64,000 bases of DNA, taken from positions 248,001 through 312,000 of the forward strand of contig CAVWXX010000013.1 in the NCBI GenBank assembly GCA_963759155.1, in the 5' to 3' direction. The notes under the pieces are model-generated. The model saw nothing but the letters and a program-made list of their open reading frames with translations, had not been told where the DNA came from and searched no databases. Of this stretch, positions 36,501-46,043 are shown in pieces. Positions within the stretch are counted from its first letter, which is position 1. The number at the start of each line of letters is the position of its first letter. Both the position numbers and the translations under genes were made by a program. Source of the stretch: SZUA-36 sp963759155 (lineage in GTDB: Bacteria > Pseudomonadota > Gammaproteobacteria > Xanthomonadales > SZUA-36).

Positions 36501-37508
36501 ATGGATCAGGCAATACAGAAAAAGGAAATTCAGGACAGGTTGGCAAAACTACCGCTGGTAGCAAGCGAAATCGCCAAGGTGATCGTTGGACAGGAACAGA
36601 TCGTCGATGAGCTGCTTATCAGTGTGCTGGCCGGCGGTCACTGTCTTCTGGAAGGCGTCCCCGGCCTGGCGAAGACCCTGATGGTCAGCACGCTGGCGCA
36701 GAGCCTGGAGCTCGACTTTCGCCGGGTGCAGTTCACACCGGACCTGATGCCCAGTGATATTATCGGTACAGAAATCCTTGAAGAGGATCACGTCACCGGC
36801 AAGCGATTCTTCAAATTCCAGAAAGGACCGGTATTCACCAATATCCTGCTGGCAGATGAAATCAACCGCACACCACCCAAAACCCAGGCCGCCCTGCTCG
36901 AGGCCATGCAGGAGCGACGCGTGAGTTATGCAGGAGAGGTGCATACCCTGCCCCGGCCATTTTTCGTATTGGCCACACAAAACCCGGTCGAACAGGCGGG
37001 CACCTACCCCTTGCCCGAGGCCCAGCTCGACCGCTTTTTGATGTTTATTCGCGTACCTTACCCATCGGAAACCGAAGAGGTCGAAATCCTCAACCGCACC
37101 ACCGGGAACCGCGAGGTGACACTGGATACGGTGCTGAATGCCAGCGACATGATCGTATTGCAATCACTGGTCCGCGAGGTCGAAATTTCTGAATCCTTAC
37201 TGACCTATATTGCCCGAATTGTCAGGGCCAGCAGACCGGGCGAAAGTGATAACGCCATGGTCAAAGAGTATGTGCGCTGGGGTTCCGGTCCGCGCGCCGG
37301 ACAGGCACTTGTGTTGTGCGCCAAGGCCCATGCACTGATCAAGGGTCATTTCGCTGTCACCATTGAGGATATCCGCCGGGTTGCCAAGGCTGTGCTGCGT
37401 CACCGTATCCTGCTGAATTTCCAGGCGGAGGCCAGTGACATAAGCACCGGGGACATTATCGACGAACTGTTCACCTCCATATCCCGGCCCGTAAGCCCTC
37501 TCGACTAG
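36501..37508 (+). CDS. MoxR-family AAA+ ATPase
   Basis: 335 residues. Walker A GVPGLAKT at 52-59, Walker B LLADEINRTPPKTQ, and sensor 1 FVLATQNPVEQAGTYPLPEAQLDRF, which is diagnostic for MoxR. MoxR ATPases act as chaperones that help assemble or activate complexes, together with DUF58 and VWA proteins. DUF58 follows after ten bases. Confidence 0.96.
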   Translation: MDQAIQKKEIQDRLAKLPLVASEIAKVIVGQEQIVDELLISVLAGGHCLLEGVPGLAKTLMVSTLAQSLELDFRRVQFTPDLMPSDIIGTEILEEDHVTGKRFFKFQKGPVFTNILLADEINRTPPKTQAALLEAMQERRVSYAGEVHTLPRPFFVLATQNPVEQAGTYPLPEAQLDRFLMFIRVPYPSETEEVEILNRTTGNREVTLDTVLNASDMIVLQSLVREVEISESLLTYIARIVRASRPGESDNAMVKEYVRWGSGPRAGQALVLCAKAHALIKGHFAVTIEDIRRVAKAVLRHRILLNFQAEASDISTGDIIDELFTSISRPVSPLD

Positions 37509-37518
37509 ATACATCCGC

Positions 37519-38418
37519 ATGGAACGATTCATTGATCCACGCACACTGGCACGTGTCAAAGACCTGCCATTGATCGCTAAAACCGTCGCAGACGGCTTTT
37601 TGCATGGCCTGCAACATAGCCACCAACGGGGTATCGGTATCGAGTTCAGCCAGTACCGCGCCTATGAACCCGGTGATCCGCTGAGCCGGATTGACTGGAA
37701 GTTGTTCGCACGTTCCGATCGTTATTTTGTGCGGGAAGCCGAGCGGGAAAGTGAAATAGCGATGTGGTTCGTACTCGACGCCAGTGCCTCCATGAACCTG
37801 GCCAGTGAGAACAGGCCCGGTGGGTGGACAAAATTCGAGTACGCGCGCCATCTGCTGGCCACCATGTCTTATATCGGGCAGCAACAAGGCGACCACGTCG
37901 GCATGCTGGCCCTGGCCGGTGACCGGCAACACCTGTTGCCTCCGGCCAGTGGTGAACGCCATTGGCACCGCTTGTTGAAACAACTGACAACGATCGGGCA
38001 CGGCGATAGTTTCCCGCAAGCCTTACAAGTAAAATCGGCAATCCAGCGCTTACAAAAAACAGGTTTAATATTTATTATCAGTGACTTCTATCAGCTATCT
38101 GATGAATTAAATGAATTTATTAAACAGGTCTCTGCCGGTCGGACCGAGGTCGTTGCAATGCAGTTACAAACCAGCGATGAAATTGAGTTCCCCTACAAGG
38201 GAGCGATCCGCTTTGAAGACCTGGAAACCGGAGAACAAGTGCTGGTATCCGCCGCTACGGCCCGTGAGACCTGGAAGAAATCACTTGCCAGCCATCAGCA
38301 GCAACTTGAAGATTTTCTGCAACGGCAGCAGGTCAGCCTGCATCGCGTCAATATTGATAAGCCGATGGACCAGGCACTTTACGACTTTCTGATCTGCCGG
38401 CAAGCCGTCCAGCACTGA
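37519..38418 (+). CDS. DUF58 domain protein (VWA-like), MoxR partner
   Basis: 299 residues. The DUF58 core is visible: YEPGDPLSRIDWKLFARSD, then a VWA-like strand VLDASASMNL with the DXSXS metal site. There is no membrane span. Encoded between MoxR and the BatA-type gene, one base ahead of the latter. Confidence 0.94.
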   Translation: MERFIDPRTLARVKDLPLIAKTVADGFLHGLQHSHQRGIGIEFSQYRAYEPGDPLSRIDWKLFARSDRYFVREAERESEIAMWFVLDASASMNLASENRPGGWTKFEYARHLLATMSYIGQQQGDHVGMLALAGDRQHLLPPASGERHWHRLLKQLTTIGHGDSFPQALQVKSAIQRLQKTGLIFIISDFYQLSDELNEFIKQVSAGRTEVVAMQLQTSDEIEFPYKGAIRFEDLETGEQVLVSAATARETWKKSLASHQQQLEDFLQRQQVSLHRVNIDKPMDQALYDFLICRQAVQH

Positions 38419-38419
38419 C

Positions 38420-39772
38420 ATGCCTGACATGCTTTCCGGTCTGTCGGTCATCAACCCAGCCGCCTGGTGGGCACTGCTTGCACTGTGCATTCCTTTAATC
38501 ATTCATCTGTTCAGCAAAAGCCGCGGGCGCCTGGTTCGAATCGGTCATATCGACCTCATCAGGCAGGCGCGCAAACTGCAGGTCACAGAGCTGAAGCTGA
38601 CACAGTGGTTACTGTTGTTGTTACGCCTGGCAATTTTCACATTGGCCGCGTTGATACTGGCAGGACTGGCAACAGCGGGCCTCAACAGCAGTAAGGCCAA
38701 TACCATTTACCTGACGCCCGGCTGGTTAAGCAGCGCCGGCACAAAAGACTTTACCGCCCTTCTAAATGATGCTGATCAGGCAGCGGAGCATCGTGTCTTT
38801 TTACTGCAACCCGGCTTCCCGGCTTTGGACAGGCAGCAGTTAGAAACCGGGCAGTTGGAAACCGACAGGCAGCAACTGATTCGCAATACGACCGAATTCA
38901 GCAATACATGGGCATTACTGTCGGAAAGGCTGAGCCTTGAACGCCATCTTGGCGGGGTAACGGTCTATACGACTGACTACATGCTGCAATTCGGATTCCA
39001 CAAGCCGGATCTTCCGCGTCAGGTGGATTGGCGAATCGCCAGTCCACAAATGCCCCCCGTGTTTGAAAGCAGCCCCATCCGGGCATTGATCGTCTTCGAC
39101 CCTGACCGGGCGGCGGATGCGAAACGGCTTGACGCAGTACTGGCTGTTCTGAAACAACACCGTCTGCCGAAATTGACCTGGGAGAGTGTGGACGCAAGCC
39201 AAACCGGTGACACCCGGGACGATCCAGACTGGCTTATCCTGCTGGGTGACAAGGTCTTTGAACCAGCGATGATTGAGACATTCGGCTCACCACAGGTGGT
39301 TTTCACAGACTCAAGCGGCAGTGTGCCTGAGCACCAAAGCCAGTATATCAACCTGCCCTTTTATCCATTCACCCGCTTTCGCCTGGAACACTACACACGA
39401 CCTTCAGTTCGAGGTAATGAAAAAGTGCTGCTGACCACGGCATCAGCCAGTCCGCTATTGCAGGAGTCCTACTACGAAAATACGCGCGTGATACAGTTCA
39501 ACAGTCGAATCACTCCCCGCTGGAACTCGCTCGCAGAGCAACCCGGGTTTCCAGAACTGTTCCTGCAATTGATGTCAGACAAGGAACAGGCCGCACGGCG
39601 TTATGCCGATGCCCGGTTAAGTGATCTCAAGCTGCTGAACCAGCATGACGATGCCATGACTGACCTACCCCTGCCGCATCGATCATTGCAAGGCATGCTG
39701 GCCGCCCTGTTGGCATTTTTGTGGATAATCGAACGCTGGCTCAGCGAAAGGAAGCCCCGTGAAAGACGCTGA
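38420..39772 (+). CDS. BatA-type membrane protein (aerotolerance regulator N-terminal domain)
   Basis: 450 residues. The N-terminal segment NPAAWWALLALCIPLIIHLFSK with a following second span matches the BatA N-terminal domain. The rest is a long periplasmic-type region and a final span near residue 425 (GMLAALLAFLWIIERWL). No intact VWA metal motif is seen. Its stop overlaps the next gene by 14 bases. Confidence 0.85.
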   Translation: MPDMLSGLSVINPAAWWALLALCIPLIIHLFSKSRGRLVRIGHIDLIRQARKLQVTELKLTQWLLLLLRLAIFTLAALILAGLATAGLNSSKANTIYLTPGWLSSAGTKDFTALLNDADQAAEHRVFLLQPGFPALDRQQLETGQLETDRQQLIRNTTEFSNTWALLSERLSLERHLGGVTVYTTDYMLQFGFHKPDLPRQVDWRIASPQMPPVFESSPIRALIVFDPDRAADAKRLDAVLAVLKQHRLPKLTWESVDASQTGDTRDDPDWLILLGDKVFEPAMIETFGSPQVVFTDSSGSVPEHQSQYINLPFYPFTRFRLEHYTRPSVRGNEKVLLTTASASPLLQESYYENTRVIQFNSRITPRWNSLAEQPGFPELFLQLMSDKEQAARRYADARLSDLKLLNQHDDAMTDLPLPHRSLQGMLAALLAFLWIIERWLSERKPRERR

Positions 39773-42062
39773 AATGCAAAATGACAATGCACTTCAGCTT
39801 GGCAATGATGTGCAATTACGTCTGCGTGGATGGCGTCGCAGGCTATTGGCGCAGCGCCTGTTATACACCCTCGCGGCCATTGCAGTTGTTTTGCTGACCG
39901 GGCATTGGCTTGCGACACCTTCGATAACGCTGCTGCAACAGATTCTTGCCGTTTGTGTTGTCAGCTTTGCGCAACTGCGGCTTAGTGCAGGATGGCGAAA
40001 CTTGAGTACAGACAACTTCCTGCAACATCTCAATCGCCGGTTTTCTGATTTTGAAGAAAGCGCCCAGCTACTGGCAAAGCAGCCATCGGCACTGGGTCCT
40101 TTACAATTACTGCAACGTGAGCGCGCAGTCGCGGTCTACCAGAAAAACCTGGCACAGGTGGAGCGCTGGCAGCGTCCGTTTCACTACCGGGGGGCTGTGG
40201 TTATTGTTATTTGTTGTGGACTTCTTTTCACGTTGACAGACCAACTGACATCACTTGCCGGCAGGATATTGCCGGAAGCCCTGGTAACACCCGCAGCAAC
40301 TCCTGGCACCAGCGCCAACCCAGGTCTCAGGAACATTGCCATTCGTATTCAACCGCCAGCCTACACGGGACTGGCAACTATCGATACGGATCAACTGGAT
40401 CTCGAACTCCCGCAGGGCAGCCAGGTTGACTGGAGCCTGTCTTTTGCCGCAAATGATGGTGAGTTTGGCCTGAAGATCTCACCCGACCTTCGCATTGCTT
40501 TGATACCAGGCTCCGATAATCGACTGCAAGGAAGTGCTGTCATCGATAAAACCGGCCTGTATCGGATTGTCAGGAACCAACCGGGAAACGATGAAACTGT
40601 CGGTGACATCCATTCTTTGACGGTTATCCTGGACCAGGCGCCCGACATCAGGGTATTGGAGCCCAGGGTATCAAGCCTCGAGATTCCGCAACAAGGACCG
40701 GCGAATTTTGACAGTGAGGTTCTTGTGAAAGATGACTATGGCGTGCATGAGGTCGAAATTCTCGCATCAGTTGCAAAGGGGTCCGGTGAGGGCGTCAAAT
40801 TTCGTGATGAAAAAATTGAATTTGACCAGGTCGTCGAAACGGGGAAAGGTTTTCTTTATAAAAAGCACTGGGATCTGGAGTCGCTGGGTATGGAACCAGG
40901 GGATGAAGTTTACTTCACCGTCACGGCAACGGATAACCGGCAACCGGAAGCGAATACGGGGCGTTCAGAAACGCTCATCGTACGCTGGCTGGACGATGAC
41001 CCGGTTGGTCTGGCCGCAGAAGGACTGGCTATCGATTTCATACCGGAATTCTTCAAAAGCCAACGGCAGATCATTATCGACACCGAGCGATTGATCGAAG
41101 ACAAACCACACCTCGCTGAACAGGCCTTCAAGGACAGCGCCTATGAAACCGGTCAGGCGCAAGCCGATCTCAAGCAAAAATACGGGCAGTACCTTGGCGA
41201 TGAATTCGGTGAAGGACAGTTCGATGGCCAGCACGAGACGAGCGATGACAGTGGTGATTCACATGAGCACGGCGAAGATGACCATGGCGGGGAAATAAAC
41301 AACAGCAATTCAGGTCAAAACCTCAATAACATGGCGGATATCGTCAGGCTCTTCGGGCATGATCACGGTGACCCCGAAATTGGGCCAATCACCAAACGCA
41401 ACCCGGTTGCACTGATGAAACGTGCAGTCAACGAGATGTGGCAGGCCGAGAAACACCTGATGCAGGCGCAACCGGAACTTGCTTTGCCGTTTGAATATGA
41501 GGCCTATAAATATCTCAAGCTCGCACGACAGGCGGACCGGATCTATGTCAAGCGGCTTGGTTTTGAACCACCGCCGGTGAGTGAAGAACGTCGCCTGACG
41601 GGTGAACTTGATGAGATTCGAAGCTATCGCTTATCCACACCGGAACCCGTCACTGACCCGGGTAGCGAGCAATGGAACCAAAGCTTATTAAAATCTACTT
41701 ATCAATTACTTACATCACATTCTACACAGTATGCATTCGATGAAAGTGACCGGCAGTTACTGAGCCGCCTGAGTATTGAGTTCACAAACTGGTCTCAACA
41801 ACGGGCGGCGCTGATCCGGCATGCGGCAACACTTGAAAAACTGTCACTTGCCGGGCAACTGAATCTGGACAACTGCGAATCCTGCCTGCAGGATCTGGAG
41901 CATGCGATCTGGAACCTGATATCAGAAGGTGCCGGGCAATTAACGCAAGGCAATGCCGCCTGGTATGCCAATGATGAGATGGTTAAAAACTACCAAAAGA
42001 CATTGCAGCAGGCGTCCGGTGCAAACGCTGCGTCTTCCACCCCGGGTGGAGTCCGTCAATGA
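39759..42062 (+). CDS. large membrane protein, DUF4175-like
   Basis: 767 residues from GTG (AAGGAAG just upstream); an ATG five codons later is an alternative. Three early spans (about residues 31-75 and 145-165) are followed by a beta-rich Ig-like region (about 190-420), helical segments, and an acidic His-rich stretch (HEHGEDDHGG and FGHDHGD, around residues 498-550) that could bind metal. The layout resembles DUF4175 proteins found with MoxR/DUF58/BatA. Overlaps the next gene by four bases. Confidence 0.75.
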   Translation: MKDAEMQNDNALQLGNDVQLRLRGWRRRLLAQRLLYTLAAIAVVLLTGHWLATPSITLLQQILAVCVVSFAQLRLSAGWRNLSTDNFLQHLNRRFSDFEESAQLLAKQPSALGPLQLLQRERAVAVYQKNLAQVERWQRPFHYRGAVVIVICCGLLFTLTDQLTSLAGRILPEALVTPAATPGTSANPGLRNIAIRIQPPAYTGLATIDTDQLDLELPQGSQVDWSLSFAANDGEFGLKISPDLRIALIPGSDNRLQGSAVIDKTGLYRIVRNQPGNDETVGDIHSLTVILDQAPDIRVLEPRVSSLEIPQQGPANFDSEVLVKDDYGVHEVEILASVAKGSGEGVKFRDEKIEFDQVVETGKGFLYKKHWDLESLGMEPGDEVYFTVTATDNRQPEANTGRSETLIVRWLDDDPVGLAAEGLAIDFIPEFFKSQRQIIIDTERLIEDKPHLAEQAFKDSAYETGQAQADLKQKYGQYLGDEFGEGQFDGQHETSDDSGDSHEHGEDDHGGEINNSNSGQNLNNMADIVRLFGHDHGDPEIGPITKRNPVALMKRAVNEMWQAEKHLMQAQPELALPFEYEAYKYLKLARQADRIYVKRLGFEPPPVSEERRLTGELDEIRSYRLSTPEPVTDPGSEQWNQSLLKSTYQLLTSHSTQYAFDESDRQLLSRLSIEFTNWSQQRAALIRHAATLEKLSLAGQLNLDNCESCLQDLEHAIWNLISEGAGQLTQGNAAWYANDEMVKNYQKTLQQASGANAASSTPGGVRQ

Positions 42063-43963
42063 TAGGTTTCGGTCGCTGGCAATTTGACTTTAACGAACCA
42101 CTGGTCATTGGTTTAAGCCTGTTTTTGCTTGCCTCGATGCTGTTGAGTTTATACCTCGTCGTAAGACGGCTGTTCAAGCGTGCACCATTTCGAGCGGTGA
42201 CAGTCATGCTTCTGAATGTCATCGCCTATGGTGCCGTGTGCCTCCTGTTACTAGAACCCGGGTTTTCTCGGCAGGTACAACAAACCGTCAGCCTGGTGAC
42301 GGAGGGCGCTGACGTTGCCGGCGCCAGCGGGACCAGCTCAGCCAACCTGTATGTAGCCCCGGGCGTACCGGCTTCTCCTGGCGTAAAGCAACAGTTTCCG
42401 GACGCGAACTGGCTTCTGGATGCGGGTCAGTTGCCGCTCAGAGAGCCCGCGCTCAGCGCGATCGACGTCCATGGCTTCGGTCTTGATCAGGCGCAATGGC
42501 TGAACTTTCCACAGAATATAAAAGTTGAGTTCAAGCCGCCCGCTATCGATGGTTTTACCGCCATGCGATGGCCTCGCTCGCTGTTTGAGGGCGAAACCCT
42601 GTTGGTCAATGGTCACTACCAAACACTCGACGCGGAAGCCATTATCCAGCTACGTCTGCTTGACCCGGCAGATAATGTCGTTGATGAAGCACGTATTAAA
42701 AATGACCAGGGTTTCAGCCTGGCGGCACGTATCAAGACGCCTGGAAACCTGGTATACAAACTACAGGCATGGAACGCGGGGCTCATGTTATCCGAGCAGC
42801 CTGTTGCGGTTAATGTGGGTGAGACCAGCCCGCTGAATATTTTGATAATGCAGTCCGCCCCGTCCTTTGAAACACGGGCATTGAAGAACTTTGCCGCAAC
42901 CCGGGGGCACCGGATTCGCCTCAACACCGACATCAGCAAAGGTAAGCGCATTGCCCAAAGCGCCAATCTCGCCCCCGACGCCGACACCAGCCTCTCGCCG
43001 CAAAACCTGGCAGAGCATGATATTTTGATAATGGATGGCAGAGCATTGGTCAATTTGCCCCCTACTCAACGACAATGGTTGAATGAGGCGATAGAAGCAG
43101 GCCTGGGTTTGTTGTTACTGGCAGATTCCACTTTAGCGGATAACATCACGGCACTTGATAGCGACCTGCTAAACGGCTTTCAGTTGCTACCTTTAGCCCG
43201 CGTTGAGACAAGTGCCATTCCACGGTTGCTGACCGAAAATACAACGCCCTGGCAGGAACCGGTCCGGGTTGCCGCCATGCAGGCAGCCGCAGAGAATGCC
43301 GATGTATTGATCGACGATGGACAAGGCAGGAGCCTCGTGATTACACGCGCAAAGGGACTGGGACAAATCGGTATCAGCCTCATCAGTCACAGCCATAGCT
43401 GGCTGACCGCCGGGCAGAACGCCCTGTGGGGCGACTACTGGCGCACGCTGTTTTCCAGCCTGGCCAGGCAACGGGAAAACAGTTACTTACTCACCCCGCC
43501 GGAAACAGAATTTGGCCGGGTCAATCAGCGTCAGGCTATATGCGCTCTTGGCACTGAAAAAGGTTCCAGTGTCTCAGTGGGTCCCTTGTCGCCCATGGAA
43601 GCCTCATCCGGATTCGAACTAATACTTGCAGCAGACAGGCTGAACTCCCCCCGCCAATGTGCCTATTTTTGGCCCCGGGTCAGTGGCTGGCACCAGCTTC
43701 AACTCTATTCTGCCAATCGTGGCAGCGTGCTGGACCAAAAGGCCATTTACATATTTAGTGCGGATCAATGGCTCGCACAGCAACGCGGCCAGCGTGTACA
43801 GGCCACCCTGGCCAGAAGTCGCAACAGCAGCGGTCAACCATTGGAATCAAACGCCGTGTGGGTATCTGAACCACTGAGTCCTTTCTGGTTATGGCTGACG
43901 CTTATCCTGTCTGCTTCATGCTTATGGTTGGAACGCAAACTCGACTTTACTTTTAGCGGTTAA
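42059..43963 (+). CDS. membrane protein with GATase-like region, end of the MoxR operon
   Basis: 634 residues. Two N-terminal spans (about residues 15-40 and 50-70), a long periplasmic region, and a final span near the C-terminus (PFWLWLTLILSASCLWLERKL). The middle part (LNILIMQSAPSFETRALKNFAATRG... and HDILIMDGRALVNLPPTQRQWL) reads like the class I glutamine amidotransferase-like fold seen in BatA/DUF4159-associated proteins, but lacks an obvious catalytic Cys. Last gene of the operon. Confidence 0.75.
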   Translation: MIGFGRWQFDFNEPLVIGLSLFLLASMLLSLYLVVRRLFKRAPFRAVTVMLLNVIAYGAVCLLLLEPGFSRQVQQTVSLVTEGADVAGASGTSSANLYVAPGVPASPGVKQQFPDANWLLDAGQLPLREPALSAIDVHGFGLDQAQWLNFPQNIKVEFKPPAIDGFTAMRWPRSLFEGETLLVNGHYQTLDAEAIIQLRLLDPADNVVDEARIKNDQGFSLAARIKTPGNLVYKLQAWNAGLMLSEQPVAVNVGETSPLNILIMQSAPSFETRALKNFAATRGHRIRLNTDISKGKRIAQSANLAPDADTSLSPQNLAEHDILIMDGRALVNLPPTQRQWLNEAIEAGLGLLLLADSTLADNITALDSDLLNGFQLLPLARVETSAIPRLLTENTTPWQEPVRVAAMQAAAENADVLIDDGQGRSLVITRAKGLGQIGISLISHSHSWLTAGQNALWGDYWRTLFSSLARQRENSYLLTPPETEFGRVNQRQAICALGTEKGSSVSVGPLSPMEASSGFELILAADRLNSPRQCAYFWPRVSGWHQLQLYSANRGSVLDQKAIYIFSADQWLAQQRGQRVQATLARSRNSSGQPLESNAVWVSEPLSPFWLWLTLILSASCLWLERKLDFTFSG

Positions 43964-43988
43964 TGCTGGCCGTCAACCTGGTTTGTAT

Positions 43989-45281
43989 TCAGAAATACCA
44001 CGCCAACTGCACGAATAGCGAGGGACCGCTAGACACGTAGCTTCCCGGTTGTTCTGCCTCGATACCGCCGTACTCACTGCCGCCAGGACCAATGGGAAAA
44101 CTCAGGGCGGCCAATAATTGGATATCCTGTTTCCAACTGTAGGAAGCCACCAATTGTGCATAGGCTGAAGGGTCGATGAGGTTGACAAAAATATTTGGTG
44201 TGAGATTTAACAGCGGTGTTGCTTCCAGTGTTACTGAAGCGCCCAGATAGTGGCGGCCGATGTTAAATAGTTCTCCCCTGGCAAGACGCTCCAACAATTC
44301 GGGGTTGGCCGCGAGACCCGCCGCGGAATAATCACTATCCGCTTGACCAAAACCGTTGTAAAAATACTCCACCGTACCCATCCAGTTACGCCCCCCGCCA
44401 ACCCACGAATAGTCCAGTCCGGCCACTGCAGAGTAGATCGCTCCGCTATCCGTGTCATTCCAGACCAGGTCGCCACGTAGCACCGCCCCACCAAGATCAC
44501 CGCTGAGACCCACGGCCAGTAGCGCCTCACCATAGTGCTGTGCAGCCAGTAAATCGTACTCTCTGCCTGCCCAAAAACCGTGATACTTCAGCGCCAGGGA
44601 AGACTGGTCCCCCTCAACTTCACCGCTGACGGGATTGCGTCGCACCACGGTCACTGCCTGCAAATCGTTGCCGTTATCGAAAAGGTATTGGCCGTAGAGC
44701 ATGTCGTCACCGGTTTTATACTCCTTGTCGACCGCAGCCGGGTCAAAGGGATTGAGAATATCCATCGGGGTGAACAGCAGGCTATTACCCCAACTAATCG
44801 CCTGGCGACCAAATCGAATGACCGCTTTATCACTGCTGTAGGCAATGCTGACGCGGTCCAGGCGTGCCAGAACGGCGTTTTTGTCTTTGTTGCTTATCTC
44901 GTGCGTCAGATTAAACCAGCGTCGCTTATCGTTAATCACATCAGTTCCGGGATAGATAAAATCAGGCAGACCACGAAACGCATACAGCGAGTCAGCGTTG
45001 GCGGCAATAAGCTGTGCATGCGCACTGAAATCCCACGGCCCGCGCCGGTTAGATATTTTCAGCCGAAACTCGATATCGTGGTCCTGCAGGCTACTTCCGG
45101 AAAGCTCATTTATGACACTGTTTTCCGGGATCGCAGTATAGGTATACTGATACTTGCTGTGTCCACCGAAAACCCAGTTGTTATGATGGCCGCTCAGACC
45201 TGAATCCTGCGCAGACACACTGACGCCAAAACTACCCGTCAACAGCAGCAGGCAGATATTTGTCAGGTGACGGTTACACAT
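43989..45281 (-). CDS. outer-membrane beta-barrel protein (DUF1302-like)
   Basis: 430 residues. A signal peptide ends at VSAQ; the body consists of alternating beta strands with conserved segments IRFGRQAISWGNSLLFTPMDILNPF-like (RQ..SWG.....P.D..NPF) and ends in YF, the outer-membrane insertion signal. Last gene of an operon with a LolA-like protein and a MacB/Lol-type ABC transporter, so it may be the outer-membrane component or cargo of that route. Starts ten bases after the ATPase gene. Confidence 0.8.
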   Translation of the reverse strand: MCNRHLTNICLLLLTGSFGVSVSAQDSGLSGHHNNWVFGGHSKYQYTYTAIPENSVINELSGSSLQDHDIEFRLKISNRRGPWDFSAHAQLIAANADSLYAFRGLPDFIYPGTDVINDKRRWFNLTHEISNKDKNAVLARLDRVSIAYSSDKAVIRFGRQAISWGNSLLFTPMDILNPFDPAAVDKEYKTGDDMLYGQYLFDNGNDLQAVTVVRRNPVSGEVEGDQSSLALKYHGFWAGREYDLLAAQHYGEALLAVGLSGDLGGAVLRGDLVWNDTDSGAIYSAVAGLDYSWVGGGRNWMGTVEYFYNGFGQADSDYSAAGLAANPELLERLARGELFNIGRHYLGASVTLEATPLLNLTPNIFVNLIDPSAYAQLVASYSWKQDIQLLAALSFPIGPGGSEYGGIEAEQPGSYVSSGPSLFVQLAWYF

Positions 45282-45290
45282 GATCCGTGC

Positions 45291-45983
45291 TCAATGGATT
45301 TTCTGTAACTCATCCCTGATCACCCTGCCATCCTCCATACTGATACGTCGACCCGCCCAGCGCATAACCCGCTCATCGTGAGTTGCAATAAGAAACGTAA
45401 CCTTATGCACGCGGTTGAGTTCGTGGAAATGTTCCATTAATTTTTCCATGCTTGCCGAATCCAGGTTAGCTGTTGGTTCGTCGGCCAGCACCAGCTTGGG
45501 TCGACTGACAATGGCGCGCGCCACCGCCACACGTTGCTGTTGTCCGCCAGATAACTGAGCCGGCCGCCTGTCTTCCATACCTTCCAGCCCGACCTCACGC
45601 AATATCCTGGAAGATCGTGTATGTCGTTCTGCGGCAGCCACACCCTGAACCTGCATGACAAACTCGACGTTTTCGCGAGCACTGAGCACGGGAATCAGGT
45701 TGTAAGCCTGGAACACGAAACCGATCTGGTGCAAACGCAGGTCCGCCAGTTCAGACTTACCCAGCAGGTCGACACGCGCTCCATCAATGGATATTTCACC
45801 GCTATCAAGTGAGTCGAGCCCGCCAATGGCGTTCAGCAAGGTGGTTTTACCAGACCCTGAAGGTCCTGACAGGCAGATAAATGAACCCTGATCAATCTCC
45901 AGGCTGACATGATCAAGACCCTTTATCACCGCATCGCCCTGCTGATAGTTTTTGCAAAGGTCTTTACAGCTTATGGCCGACAT
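45291..45983 (-). CDS. ABC transporter ATP-binding protein, LolD/MacB type
   Basis: 230 residues, the usual length. Walker A SGPSGSGKTTLL, Q-loop, signature LSGGQQQRVAVARA, Walker B LVLADEPTANLD and a final H-loop (IATHDERV) are all present. It energises the two FtsX-type permeases encoded directly upstream; together they form a heteromeric LolCDE-like complex. Confidence 0.95.
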   Translation of the reverse strand: MSAISCKDLCKNYQQGDAVIKGLDHVSLEIDQGSFICLSGPSGSGKTTLLNAIGGLDSLDSGEISIDGARVDLLGKSELADLRLHQIGFVFQAYNLIPVLSARENVEFVMQVQGVAAAERHTRSSRILREVGLEGMEDRRPAQLSGGQQQRVAVARAIVSRPKLVLADEPTANLDSASMEKLMEHFHELNRVHKVTFLIATHDERVMRWAGRRISMEDGRVIRDELQKIH

Positions 45984-46043
45984 TGATTTGACCTCCCGGG
46001 TATTAGCATAATGAGTATTCCATCCTGATATCCAAAACCTGGC

